From positions 16,275 through 80,274 of the forward strand of contig BTUV01000008.1 in NCBI GenBank assembly GCA_045863035.1: a stretch of DNA of 64,000 nucleotides. Direction: 5' to 3'. The DNA comes from H2-BAC3 sp045863035. Its GTDB lineage: Bacteria > Bacteroidota > Ignavibacteria > Ignavibacteriales > Ignavibacteriaceae. Numbering within the stretch: the stretch's first letter is position 1; each line of letters opens with the position of its first letter. This document shows positions 25,260 to 34,537 of this stretch, piece by piece. A model generated the notes under the pieces. It saw only the letters and a list, made by a program, of their open reading frames with translations, did not search any database and had not been told where the DNA came from. Made by a program: the position numbers and the translations under genes.

Positions 25260-26495
25260 ATGGAAAAAAGAAAGAAAATTGTAATAGTTGGCGGCGGATT
25301 CGGTGGATTGACGGCCGCAAAAGAGTTAAGAAATAGCGAATTTGACGTAACTATTATTGACAGGACAAACCACCATTTATTCCAGCCATTGCTCTATCAG
25401 GTGGCTACTGCCGCACTCTCGCCGGGAGATATTGCAGTTCCTATCAGAGCAGTGTTTAATGATGCTGAAAACATCACTGTTTTAATGGATGAGGTCAAGA
25501 AAGTTGACAAAAATGCGAAAAAACTGCAATTAAACAGTACAGAATTAGATTTTGACTACCTGATTCTGGCACCTGGGGCGAGGCACTCATACTTTGGAAA
25601 TCCCGAATGGGAAGGTGTTGCGCCTGGTCTGAAAACTGTGGAGGATGCCCTGCAGATTAGAGAGAAAATTCTGCTTGCATTCGAACGGGCTGAACTTACC
25701 AATGACCTTGCAGAAAGAAAAGCGCTGATGACATTCGTCATTATTGGGGGTGGACCAACCGGGGTTGAGATGGCTGGTGCTATCGCTGAAATGGCAAGAA
25801 AAGATCTAAAAGCTGATTTTAGACGGATAAATACTGCCGAAGCGAAAATTTATCTGGTGGAGGCGGCACCTGGTATCTTGACGTCTTATCCGGATGATTT
25901 ATCCTATCGGGCTAAGGAAGACCTCACGGAAATGGGGGTCACGGTTCTGACGGGAAAGAAAGTAACTGCAATAAGTGAAAATAGAATCATGCTTGATAAG
26001 GAGGATATGGCTGCCGGCACTGTTATCTGGGCCGCCGGTAATCAGGCCTCATCCCTTCTGAAAACCCTGGATGTGCCATTGGACAGGGCAGGAAGAGTTA
26101 TTGTTGAAAAGGATTTATCCATTCCGGGCAATCAGGAAATCTTTGTCATTGGCGATTCTGCATTTTACGAAGATGCCAAAGAGGGAATTCTGCCCGGCAT
26201 TGCAACAGTTGCAATTCAGCAGGCAAGACATGTTGTTTCGGTTATTAAGAATAATGCCTCAGACACGGAATTCAGGTACCTGAATAAGGGAAGCATGGCA
26301 ACAATTGGCAGGGCAAAAGCAATCGCAGTGGTTGGAAAATTGAAATTTTCGGGAGTGGTTGCCTGGATGCTCTGGTCCTTTATTCACATTCTTTATCTGA
26401 TTGGATTCAAAAACCGGTTTAAGGTAATGGCTGAGTGGGTGTGGTATTATTTAAGTTTCAGACATTCTGTGCGTCTGATAACCCGCAAGGGATGA
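25260..26495 (+). CDS. ndh: Type II NADH dehydrogenase
   Basis: FAD-dependent NADH:quinone oxidoreductase that does not pump ions, 411 residues. The FAD motif VIVGGGFGGLTAAKEL is at 9-24, TNHHLFQPLLYQVATAAL near 38, and the NADH motif VIIGGGPTGVEMAGAIAEM near 161. The third flavin motif is FVIGDSAFYEDA near 297, and TVAIQQARHV near 318. The C-terminal part (365-405) is amphipathic and binds the membrane (WMLWSFIHILYLIGFKNR). It offers a route around complex I. The stop is only 4 bases from the convergent HhH gene, without a terminator between them. Confidence 0.93.
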   Translation: MEKRKKIVIVGGGFGGLTAAKELRNSEFDVTIIDRTNHHLFQPLLYQVATAALSPGDIAVPIRAVFNDAENITVLMDEVKKVDKNAKKLQLNSTELDFDYLILAPGARHSYFGNPEWEGVAPGLKTVEDALQIREKILLAFERAELTNDLAERKALMTFVIIGGGPTGVEMAGAIAEMARKDLKADFRRINTAEAKIYLVEAAPGILTSYPDDLSYRAKEDLTEMGVTVLTGKKVTAISENRIMLDKEDMAAGTVIWAAGNQASSLLKTLDVPLDRAGRVIVEKDLSIPGNQEIFVIGDSAFYEDAKEGILPGIATVAIQQARHVVSVIKNNASDTEFRYLNKGSMATIGRAKAIAVVGKLKFSGVVAWMLWSFIHILYLIGFKNRFKVMAEWVWYYLSFRHSVRLITRKG

Positions 26496-26499
26496 TGAA

Positions 26500-28368
26500 C
26501 TACCATTCATAAAGAATCATCAGACTGCCGTTGATATTTTTATCCGTGAGATTCTCATAACTGATTTTGTTCTCCCAGCCGGCTCTGGCTGAAAGGGTAA
26601 AATTTAACGGCAGTGCCGCAAAAAGAGATGTGTATATATAGCTGCCGGTTCCTGTGAGTGGTTTTAGTGTGCCAAAATCAAGAAAGCTTCTTTCACTGAA
26701 GTAAGAAGCGGTCTCAATCATTCCGCCGCTGAAACCGGCGTAACCGGCAATAAACCCATAGTGATCTTCTTTTGTATAACGGATTTCGCTGATAAAAGCG
26801 AAACCGTCTGACTGTGCTGAAATATCGCTGCGGAAAAGATTATAGATGAGCCGGTTTTTGAGATTGAGAAACGGTGTGACGCTCTGCTGATGAAAAACAG
26901 AAAACGAATGTCTTTCCGCGGTGCTGTTCTGCTGTGCCTGAGCAGTGTTTATAAGTCTATCCTTTGACCTGAGTGAATACGCCGCTCTCACCACAGATGC
27001 TTCTGAGAGCTTTTTTTCTCCTGAAATTAAAATTCTGAATCCGGAAGTAGTAAAAGGGTCACCCGGTTTTTTATAACTGAAGATATCGGTAATACAATCA
27101 AGCGGCACGGAGAATGGATTTAAACGAAAATAAAATCCGCCGCCGGTTTCCGAATTCTGATAACTGCTTTCGCGATATGGGTTAGCATAGACCGGCAGAC
27201 TGTTATCATACAGATTTCTGAAATAGATACCGGCGGGTGAGTTTCCGGCTGATTTCCGTGCTGCATGAACTACAAAATCTAATTTGCTTCTGTTATATAC
27301 CAGTTCACTCATAATTGCGTATTTGTCAACCTGTGCTGAAAAAGAAGCAGAGCCATAATTGCCGGCTGACCTGTTTGACGCGCTTGCAACATCCTGATGA
27401 TAAAAAGTTAAACCGATTCTGAAATATCGGAGAGAGTTCATCGAGGCAGAAATTCCGGCGCTTTTCACAAGCAATCCATCCTTCAGTCTGCGCTCTGTTA
27501 TACTGCGGTGATATCCGCCATCAAGGAGAAAAAGTGTTGCTGCACCGTTTCCAAAACTCCCATCATAAAGATTATTAGAATAAAAAGGAATAAGAGTAAC
27601 TCCGTCAAATTCAATAGTAGCAGCACCGCCAAGCAGATACCTGTTTTCTTCACTGCTGCTGAAACCTCTCACCTGTAAAGCATTGGTAAAACGGAGTGAC
27701 CGGCTTCCAAGTGTGATATAGTAAGGTGAACCGGAAAGTAGTCCGGCAGGTGAGCGAAGTATATACGAGCCCAAGGTCACCGACCTGAGAATACCCCTCT
27801 GCTTCCATGTTAAAAATCCGGTGTAGTGATCTGCAAACTTTAATTCTCCGGGGTCTTTTTCAGTAATTATTCTGGCTGTTAAAGTTTCTCCGTAGCGTAG
27901 TTCTGATTTCATCCTCATTTTATATTCATCTCCCGGGTAGGAGAGGGGTTGAATTTGGTTAAGCCGCTTTTCCTGTCTGAATGAGAAATTACCTTTTAGA
28001 TTATTTCGGGATGATTCCCTTGAATCAACTTTGAATAGGGAATAGTATTTTCTGATGATATCGGGATTTATCCCCGGTATGATATATAATTCACCGGTTG
28101 AATAAAATCGTGAGTTCGAGCTGCGGTACGCAACTATTTTCCCTGCTGTTTCTTCATCGAAGCCCGGCAGCTCAAGAAAATCATCCTTTTCCGCCTGGTT
28201 TATATCAATACCGGTGGAAAAGAAATCTGTTATATATTCAATGAAAGATGCAGATTCTTCTTCAGTAATAAGGTCAAAGGGTTCAGAGTTTTGATACGTG
28301 GTATCAGTGCTGCTTAATACCGTGCTGCTCAGCAGCAGGCAGATTATAACAACCCCAGTCAGTTTCAT
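26500..28368 (-). CDS. Helix-hairpin-helix (ComEA-like) protein with outer-membrane barrel
   Basis: A 622-residue exported protein. After the signal peptide (MKLTGVVIICLLLSSTVLSS) comes a ComEA-type helix-hairpin-helix segment at about 50-115: INQAEKDDFLELPGFDEETA with AGKIVAYRSS, then a second GELYIIPGINPD unit. The remaining 500 residues are rich in alternating aromatic strands and end SLMILYEW, which suggests an outer-membrane barrel. HhH motifs usually bind DNA, yet here they would be periplasmic, so the role could be DNA uptake or simply protein contact. It overlaps the upstream barrel gene by 4 bases. Function unknown. Confidence 0.75.
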   Translation of the reverse strand: MKLTGVVIICLLLSSTVLSSTDTTYQNSEPFDLITEEESASFIEYITDFFSTGIDINQAEKDDFLELPGFDEETAGKIVAYRSSNSRFYSTGELYIIPGINPDIIRKYYSLFKVDSRESSRNNLKGNFSFRQEKRLNQIQPLSYPGDEYKMRMKSELRYGETLTARIITEKDPGELKFADHYTGFLTWKQRGILRSVTLGSYILRSPAGLLSGSPYYITLGSRSLRFTNALQVRGFSSSEENRYLLGGAATIEFDGVTLIPFYSNNLYDGSFGNGAATLFLLDGGYHRSITERRLKDGLLVKSAGISASMNSLRYFRIGLTFYHQDVASASNRSAGNYGSASFSAQVDKYAIMSELVYNRSKLDFVVHAARKSAGNSPAGIYFRNLYDNSLPVYANPYRESSYQNSETGGGFYFRLNPFSVPLDCITDIFSYKKPGDPFTTSGFRILISGEKKLSEASVVRAAYSLRSKDRLINTAQAQQNSTAERHSFSVFHQQSVTPFLNLKNRLIYNLFRSDISAQSDGFAFISEIRYTKEDHYGFIAGYAGFSGGMIETASYFSERSFLDFGTLKPLTGTGSYIYTSLFAALPLNFTLSARAGWENKISYENLTDKNINGSLMILYEW

Positions 28369-29210
28369 TCGATTGAATAACCCAGCGCAAATTGATGTGA
28401 AAGACCAAGTACAGGATGAATTATCGTTGCATAATCAGCGGTTATACCCATATACATAAACGAAACACCTGCTGAGTATTGGCGGGAAGCAAACTGTATG
28501 CCTGTCATAATCATCAGGTATTCTGATGGTCTGATTTCTACACCGGCAAGTTGTTCTGCCTTAAACCCTGTCTCATTTTTGAAGGCGAATGAAACAGCAA
28601 TAAAATCGTCTTCCTGGTATCGTAGTCCCAAAAATGAGGTCTGACCTATTTGGTCTTCAGTATTGCTCCAGCTTGCGTTCGTCAGATTTATAATAGACGT
28701 ACCCAGTGATAAGGAAGGAAGAATTTTGTACTGAAATCCGGTTGAAAAAACAGGCACAAGAGAACTTCCGTAGCCCTCAATTTTGAGGTGTGCTGCCTGA
28801 AGTGAGAATCCGGCTGAAATTCCATAAAACTCTCTGCCCGCTGAAAGCAGGAAGGTGTTTTCGCGGTAAAGTTTATAGCCATAGGAGGAAACAGCAGCGG
28901 TCAGGCGGGTTTCAGCTACTGTAAAACTTCCTCCAGCGCCAAAAACTGCAAGCTCACTAAGCCCGAAGGGAGAGGGAGAGTAAAATGATGTAATTTCAAT
29001 TCGGTTGTTGGGCGAGAAAAGAGCCGGATTTAGTACAGTTGAAAAAAGATCCTGCCGGGCTGAAATTACTGCATTACTGACAGCGCTCTGCCTTACCCCA
29101 TGATAAAACTGAGCAAATACCTGCACAGGAGCTATCAGAAGCACCAGGAGGAGCGCCACTCGGATCACCGGGAAATATCCGAAATTCCCGAAGTAATTCA
29201 TGGATTTCAA
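28365..29210 (-). CDS. PorV/PorQ-like outer-membrane barrel protein
   Basis: A 281-residue exported protein. A signal peptide ends near VQVFAQ (residue 34); a start at the second Met (MNYFGNF) is equally possible. The motif SAVSNAVISARQDLFSTVLNPALF near the mature N terminus (cut here: QDLFSTVLNPALFS) recalls the NPA motif of FadL/PorV/PorQ-family barrels, and strands with GAGGSF, FSLQAAHLKI and ISFMYMG-like patterns continue to the end. PorV-type proteins assist type IX secretion. The subfamily assignment is tentative; co-transcription with the HhH-barrel gene and nearness to the PorD-like gene favour an envelope-assembly role. Confidence 0.62.
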   Translation of the reverse strand: MKSMNYFGNFGYFPVIRVALLLVLLIAPVQVFAQFYHGVRQSAVSNAVISARQDLFSTVLNPALFSPNNRIEITSFYSPSPFGLSELAVFGAGGSFTVAETRLTAAVSSYGYKLYRENTFLLSAGREFYGISAGFSLQAAHLKIEGYGSSLVPVFSTGFQYKILPSLSLGTSIINLTNASWSNTEDQIGQTSFLGLRYQEDDFIAVSFAFKNETGFKAEQLAGVEIRPSEYLMIMTGIQFASRQYSAGVSFMYMGITADYATIIHPVLGLSHQFALGYSIE

Positions 29211-29273
29211 GGGAGTTAAAATTTTCCTAAATTGCTATATTCAAAATTGCAAAAACAAATCCCGGAAAGCAAA

Positions 29274-30152
29274 ATGAGAACTTTTCTGATTTTCTTAGTA
29301 GTACTGATGACCCGAGCAGTTTCGGCACAAGAACTGCAGGCGACAGTTACTGCGAATTTTCAGAATCTGCCGGTTGTCAATAAAGAGATACTCACAAATT
29401 TTGCGGCTGATGTAGAGAACTATATCAATAATACACGGTTTACCGGTAGTGAATGGCCTTACGCCAAAATCCGTTGTTCTTTCCAGATTTCCTTCATTTC
29501 TGCTACAGACGAACTTAACTATCAGGCGCAGCTTGTTGTGGTAAGCCAGCGACAGATATATAAATCTGATAAATTTTCTCCCATGCTCCGTGTGTTTGAC
29601 TCTAACTGGAATCTGATGTACGAAAGAAATCAGCAGTTTTATTTTAATCCTATGATGTTCAGCTCAATCACCAGTCTTCTTGATTATTACGCATATATCA
29701 TAATCGGACTGGATGAAGATTCATGGGAAAAACTTGCGGGGACTGATAACTTTAAGAGAGCCGCGGATATAGTAAACCTTGCGGCATCATCCCGCTATTC
29801 AAAAGGATGGGAGTCTGCAACAGGAAGTTATAACCGAAAAGACCTGGTTGAAAATATGCTGAATGAAAAATACCGCCTTTTCAGAGAAGCATTTGCTGAT
29901 TATCATCTCGGTGTTGATCTTTCAGTGAGAAACAGAAAATCAGCTCAGGAAAGAGTAGTTAAAATTGTTGAAGCTTTGGAATCAATTCAGTCACAGATTG
30001 ATTTGAAGAGCGTTTATCCTAAAACATTTTTTGATGCAAAACATGGTGAGATCGTAGATTTACTTTCAGACTATGGAGATAAAGAAGTATTCAGAAAGCT
30101 GAAAAAACTTGATCCGCCTCACGCATCAAAGTATGATGAGATGCTGAGATAA
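29274..30152 (+). CDS. DUF4835 / PorD-like protein
   Basis: Exported protein of 292 residues that matches the DUF4835 family, which includes PorD of the type IX secretion gene set in Bacteroidota. The start ATG at 29274 has a GGAAAG ribosome-binding site and begins a clean signal peptide (MRTFLIFLVVLMTRAVSAQ), so the longer frame from a TTG at 29232 is rejected. Characteristic stretches are ELQATVTANFQNLP (mature N terminus), PYAKIRCSFQISF, YYAYIIIGLDEDSW and AFADYHLGVDL. The exact role of PorD-like proteins in secretion is not settled. It is divergent from the two barrel genes with only about 60 bases between them. Confidence 0.85.
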   Translation: MRTFLIFLVVLMTRAVSAQELQATVTANFQNLPVVNKEILTNFAADVENYINNTRFTGSEWPYAKIRCSFQISFISATDELNYQAQLVVVSQRQIYKSDKFSPMLRVFDSNWNLMYERNQQFYFNPMMFSSITSLLDYYAYIIIGLDEDSWEKLAGTDNFKRAADIVNLAASSRYSKGWESATGSYNRKDLVENMLNEKYRLFREAFADYHLGVDLSVRNRKSAQERVVKIVEALESIQSQIDLKSVYPKTFFDAKHGEIVDLLSDYGDKEVFRKLKKLDPPHASKYDEMLR

Positions 30153-30156
30153 TAAG

Positions 30157-32121
30157 TTATCGGAGAGTTACTCTCCGGATATATGTCCCCTGAGGAATCC
30201 GGTTAACTGCGTCGATGCCGCCGGTAACACTCCCAAACACTGTATATCTGCCGTTCAAATGGGGATAGTACCACTGTGTGATGAACCATTGCGAACCTTC
30301 AGTATCTTTCCCGGCGCTTGCCATCCCAAGTGTGCCCGGTATATATGGCAGCCAGGAATATTCAGAAATTATTTCATAACCCGGACCGCCCCAGCCAGTA
30401 CCGGTTCTGTCACCCGCCTGTATAACAAATCCGGGAACAACCCTGTGGAACAGAATACCGTTAAAAAACCCATCTTTTGAAAGTTTGACAAAATTCCCGG
30501 CAGAAAAGGGGGCAATTCCATGATTGAATTCAATCCGAATCACTCCTTCATCTGTTTCAATATCAGCCCCTTTGTAAGTGAAGGAATTCTGCAATAGTTC
30601 GTTAAAGAGCTTAATCCTTTCTTCATCTTCCATTATCGCAGGAGTTTGACCGCTCAGGGAAGCAATGGAGTTTAACTTAGAACTTCCCGCAATTTTCTGA
30701 AATTCACTTTTTTCGTCCGGGAAATATTTTGTCAGAAAATTAAAGATGGAGATGAGTGCCTCATTAAAATTTGCGTCATCAATCCGTTTTTTGAAAAGGT
30801 TGAGAAGCCCGGATTTATAATAATCCGGATTCAGCATAATAAGCTCTTGAATTGCTCCGTCAGCAAATGTTGAAATCAGCGGGGAGTCACCTGTTGCAAT
30901 AATTATTCGTATATACTGTTCAAACAACGGATTTTGCAAAAGCTGCTTTTGGTTTCCCTCAGTGAAAATCTGACTAAAAGACTGCAGGCGTGCCGGCTGA
31001 TCAAGTCCGGGGAAATCCGGGAGAGTAAATTCAAGCAGCTTATCAACTGTTGTCCCAATCACTCCTTGCGCCATATACCAGTAACTGCGGTTGAGTTTCG
31101 CTTCATAATCCGCCAGTAGTTGATTGCCCTGAGCAGGATTGAGGTAAAGCAGGGTTAATATATACTCTTGTGAGACAGCGGAGCTCTTAACAACATCAAT
31201 CCTTTTCTTAAGTATAGCGGTTAAATAAGCTGATGCTTTTTCAGAAAAAGTATTTTGTCTGATTTGCTGAGCGGTCTGAAACACTGTGCCATCTTCCTGA
31301 TGGGTAAGCAGTTTCCCAAGAGTTTCAAAATCCTTCTGTTTGGTGAAATGATAATGCTTCAGTGAATTGATTGCTTCAGTGCGTACTGAAAAATTCCGGT
31401 GACTGAGATACGGTTTTATCACAAGAAGCGTCCTGAGTGAGTCAGTATTCCTGCGGTAAAGCTGCAGTAGCCCGGTTAACACGTCCTCATTTTTTATCCG
31501 TCTCACCTGAGCGAGATAATTTTCAGCTATTTTTTTGAAGTCAGATGATTTACCAAATCTGTTGAGGGTAAAAAGCGCTGAAAGTTTTCTCTCCGTATTA
31601 CCCGCGCTCAGTTCTTCAAGCAGGATTTTCTTCTGAATCGAGTCAGTTTTAATCTGCCTGCTTCTAAAATGAAAAATTGCGTTTGAGATACCAGGCAGCT
31701 TCTTTCCTGGCAACCATTTTTTGTATAACCTGTCAAAATCCTCCATCGAGCCGGTCAATCCGAGAGTTTCAACTGCTAAAGCTTTTAGTTTGACTGATTC
31801 TCCTGATGAGAAGTTTGACCAGAGATAATCTGAAATTTTTCCGGATGAAATTTGTTTTCCCAGTGCGAAAGATATCTCACTTTCATATTTAGCAAATGGG
31901 AGCGCAGTAATTACCGGGATAAAATCTGCATGGGGCATATTACCGGCAGCAAGGAGACCTGCTTTAACTGAATCGCTATCCTGCGCATGGAGATACTGCA
32001 GAACCGGCTTTGGTTCAGAGGTGCGAAAAAAAAGACTCCTCAGCAGGGAGGAGTCTCGTTGTGTAAACTGTGGAAACAGAAGCTCTGAAAAGAAAATCAG
32101 AATAAGGAGGGCACTGCGCAT
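30157..32121 (-). CDS. HEAT-repeat cyclophilin-type peptidyl-prolyl isomerase
   Basis: A 654-residue exported protein. A signal peptide (MRSALLILIFFSELLFPQ) is followed by about 450 residues of helical HEAT-like repeats (for example LKALAVETLGLTGSMEDF and SVRTEAINSLKHYHF). The C-terminal cyclophilin domain (about 505-654) keeps the active-site residues in FHRVVPGFVIQAGD, GSQWFITQ and HLNGRYTVFGSV. It probably folds envelope proteins, with the HEAT part as a docking surface. The ATG overlaps the stop of the ceramide-synthase-like gene by one base (TGATG), so it is last in the spt operon. Confidence 0.88.
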   Translation of the reverse strand: MRSALLILIFFSELLFPQFTQRDSSLLRSLFFRTSEPKPVLQYLHAQDSDSVKAGLLAAGNMPHADFIPVITALPFAKYESEISFALGKQISSGKISDYLWSNFSSGESVKLKALAVETLGLTGSMEDFDRLYKKWLPGKKLPGISNAIFHFRSRQIKTDSIQKKILLEELSAGNTERKLSALFTLNRFGKSSDFKKIAENYLAQVRRIKNEDVLTGLLQLYRRNTDSLRTLLVIKPYLSHRNFSVRTEAINSLKHYHFTKQKDFETLGKLLTHQEDGTVFQTAQQIRQNTFSEKASAYLTAILKKRIDVVKSSAVSQEYILTLLYLNPAQGNQLLADYEAKLNRSYWYMAQGVIGTTVDKLLEFTLPDFPGLDQPARLQSFSQIFTEGNQKQLLQNPLFEQYIRIIIATGDSPLISTFADGAIQELIMLNPDYYKSGLLNLFKKRIDDANFNEALISIFNFLTKYFPDEKSEFQKIAGSSKLNSIASLSGQTPAIMEDEERIKLFNELLQNSFTYKGADIETDEGVIRIEFNHGIAPFSAGNFVKLSKDGFFNGILFHRVVPGFVIQAGDRTGTGWGGPGYEIISEYSWLPYIPGTLGMASAGKDTEGSQWFITQWYYPHLNGRYTVFGSVTGGIDAVNRIPQGTYIRRVTLR

Positions 32122-33242
32122 CAGATAGGTTTGTCGTAGATGCGATATTTTTTATATACTTTACCGTGCATGGCTTCAGCGCCGCGGTTCATCATCGTGT
32201 TATCTTCCAGAATCCAGGATGCTTCACCTCTCATTATGCCAATTTTTTCCGCACGTTTAAGGACTTCCCAATAAAAAATTGCATCAAGTCCTTTTTTCTG
32301 ATATTCAGGAATAACACCTAAGATGATAATCCGTGCCCATGAGATATGTTTTTTCCCGGTGAGCAGGTGGTACCATCCAAAGGGGAAAAGGTGACCGTTC
32401 ATCTTTTTGAAAACAGCATTGTAATCAAGCATACAGAGCGCAAACCCCGCCACTTTTCCATCAATCTCACCAAACAGAACTATGGATGGTTCCACTATTG
32501 GTTTAAGATCAGCGGCGACCGCGTCAATCTCTTTGTCGGTCATGGGAACAAATCCCCAATTAGGCGCCCATGCTTTGTTATATACATACTTAACCTTTTC
32601 AAGCTCTGACTTGAAATCTTTCATATTGATTTCACGGATGGTAATGCCAGAGCGCTGTTTTGCTATTTCAGCAATACGCTCAATCTTTTTTTCCTGTACC
32701 ATATCTTTGTTTTCAATGGAGTAGGCAAAAAGGTCTTTTGCTTTGGTAAAACCATAATTAGCACAGAGGTCATTATAATAAGGCGGATTGTAAGACATCA
32801 GCAGACGAGGCGGATCATCATATCCTTCAAAGAGCATACCGTATTCATCATTGCTGGATGGGTTAGCAGGTCCGCGCATATTATCAAAACCGCGTTTTTT
32901 CAGCCATTCTTTGGCAGCATCAAAAAGGGCATTTGCCACCTCCTGATCGTTGTAGCATTCAAAAAATCCGAAAAATCCGGTTTTATCATTATGATGCTCA
33001 TTGTGCAAATCATTTTTAATTGCAGCAATTCTACCACATAGTTTACCGTCTTTGTAAGCAAGGAAATAATCTGCATCACCATGCTCAAAGAAAGGATTTT
33101 TATCCTTGCTGAGAACCTTCTTGCGGTCCATGATGAGATGAGGCACCCAGTTGGGATCATCTTTATATACTTCCCAGGGAAATTTGATAAAAGTCATTAA
33201 TTGACTTTTGTCCGCTACATGGACAATTTCCACTTTGCTCAT
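32121..33242 (-). CDS. GNAT-fold acyltransferase, probable bacterial ceramide synthase
   Basis: Protein of 373 residues with a tandem GNAT-type architecture: an N-terminal part with FIKFPWEVYKDDPNWVPHL and NPFFEHGDADYFLA, a middle part with MRGPANPSSNDEYGMLFEG, and a C-terminal acyltransferase part with IILGVIPEYQKKGLDAIFYW and GEASWILEDNTMMNRGAEAM. Published work on Caulobacter showed that bacterial ceramide synthase (bCerS) is a GNAT-family N-acyltransferase encoded near spt and cerR. Here the gene overlaps spt by 4 bases and a CerR-like reductase is divergent next to it, so acylation of a sphingoid base is the best inference. It has no signal peptide. Activity is not proven by sequence alone. 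Confidence 0.68.
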   Translation of the reverse strand: MSKVEIVHVADKSQLMTFIKFPWEVYKDDPNWVPHLIMDRKKVLSKDKNPFFEHGDADYFLAYKDGKLCGRIAAIKNDLHNEHHNDKTGFFGFFECYNDQEVANALFDAAKEWLKKRGFDNMRGPANPSSNDEYGMLFEGYDDPPRLLMSYNPPYYNDLCANYGFTKAKDLFAYSIENKDMVQEKKIERIAEIAKQRSGITIREINMKDFKSELEKVKYVYNKAWAPNWGFVPMTDKEIDAVAADLKPIVEPSIVLFGEIDGKVAGFALCMLDYNAVFKKMNGHLFPFGWYHLLTGKKHISWARIIILGVIPEYQKKGLDAIFYWEVLKRAEKIGIMRGEASWILEDNTMMNRGAEAMHGKVYKKYRIYDKPI

Positions 33243-34432
33243 TCAATTAATCCTAACTGTTTACCGGTTTTCTTAAATGTGTCTATGATGTAGTCAAGAT
33301 GTTCATCTTCATGTGTGGACATATAGCTTGTCCTCATCATCTGACGACCTTGCGGAACGCCTGGCGAAATAAACACATTAACAAAAACACCCGCATCGTA
33401 AAGCAGGCGCCACATCTGAAATGCCAGTTCATCGCTTCCTACAATAACAGGAACAATTGCAGTTCTGCCGTCAACTACATTGAAGCCCGCTTCCTTCAGT
33501 TCGGTTCTGACTTTTGATGCATTTCTGATCAGTTTTGTTACGCGCTCAGGTTCAGCTTCAAGTATTTCAAGGGCAGCTAACGCGGCAGCCACAGAGGCCG
33601 GGGTTGGTGAAGCGCTGAAAATGAGAGCAGGGGATGAATGTTTCAGAAAGTTTATCACACGTTCTTCTCCGGCAACAAAACCGCCGAGAGAAGCAAACGT
33701 TTTACTGAAAGTACCCATGGTGAGGTCAATTTCATCTTCGAGGTCAAATTCACTTGCGGTTCCTCTTCCGCCTTTGCCAATCACTCCTGTTGAGTGAGCA
33801 TCATCAATAAGAACTTTTGCGTTATACTTTTTGGCAATTGAGTTAAGAGTCTTCAGATCAACAATCTCTCCGCCGGTTGAAAATACTCCGTCACTCACTA
33901 ATAATTTACCTGCCTCAAGCGGGAGTTTTTTCATTACCCGCTCAAGATCATTCATGTCATTGTGTTTGTAACGGACAATTTCGGCGGTTGCACCTCTTGC
34001 CATGAGATTACCTGCAACTATACAGGCATGATTATCTCTGTCAGAAACCACGTATTCGCCACGATTAACAAGAGTCGGGATGATACCCTGTGCAGTCTGG
34101 TAACCTGTGGAATACAGAAGAACTGCGGGCTTGTTAAAGAACTTCGCGAGGCGGAATTCAAGCTCATTGTGGAGGTCAATCGTGCCTGTCAGGTAACGTG
34201 AACCTGAGCAGCCGGTGCCATATTTTTCAATAGCTTTTATAGCTGCTTCTTTTACCTTTGGGTGTGAGGTCAGACCAAGATAATTGTTTGAACCGGCCAT
34301 TACAACCTTTCGCCCTTCAATCTGGACGACAGGTCCTTCATTTTCCTGAATAGGACGAAAGTAAGGGTATAAGTTCATGGCCTTTATTTCATCGGCCCGT
34401 GTAAACTCATGACATTTTTTAAATAGATCCAA
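33239..34432 (-). CDS. spt: Serine palmitoyltransferase-like PLP enzyme
   Basis: PLP-dependent alpha-oxoamine synthase, about 397 residues, predicted to condense serine with a fatty acyl thioester to 3-ketosphinganine, the first step of sphingolipid synthesis. Motifs: MNLYPYFRPIQ and SNNYLGLTSHPKV (N-terminal), YGTGCSGSRYLTGT, DRDNHACI with the PLP-stacking His, DDAHSTGVIG, and the PLP Lys in TFSKTFASLGGF. The LYPYFR opening is characteristic of Bacteroidota Spt rather than KBL or BioF. A TTG at 34471 would give 410 residues, but I prefer the TTG at 34432: GGAGG lies 5 bases before it and the N terminus fits the family. KBL/BioF remains a less likely alternative. Confidence 0.78.
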   Translation of the reverse strand: MDLFKKCHEFTRADEIKAMNLYPYFRPIQENEGPVVQIEGRKVVMAGSNNYLGLTSHPKVKEAAIKAIEKYGTGCSGSRYLTGTIDLHNELEFRLAKFFNKPAVLLYSTGYQTAQGIIPTLVNRGEYVVSDRDNHACIVAGNLMARGATAEIVRYKHNDMNDLERVMKKLPLEAGKLLVSDGVFSTGGEIVDLKTLNSIAKKYNAKVLIDDAHSTGVIGKGGRGTASEFDLEDEIDLTMGTFSKTFASLGGFVAGEERVINFLKHSSPALIFSASPTPASVAAALAALEILEAEPERVTKLIRNASKVRTELKEAGFNVVDGRTAIVPVIVGSDELAFQMWRLLYDAGVFVNVFISPGVPQGRQMMRTSYMSTHEDEHLDYIIDTFKKTGKQLGLIE

Positions 34433-34537
34433 ATACTCCTCCGAAGTAATATCGTATAGAAAAACTTTCAAATATAAAGATTATTTTGGTAAATCAGTTT
34501 TAAAATTTTGATCAATAGAGACCTAATTAGAAGGAAA

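Noticed and set aside
34469..34476. TATATTTG box just before and overlapping the TTG at 34471 as an spt promoter
   Set aside because: The -7 box matches, but no TTG-like -33 box lies 18-21 bases upstream; chance is likely in AT-rich sequence.
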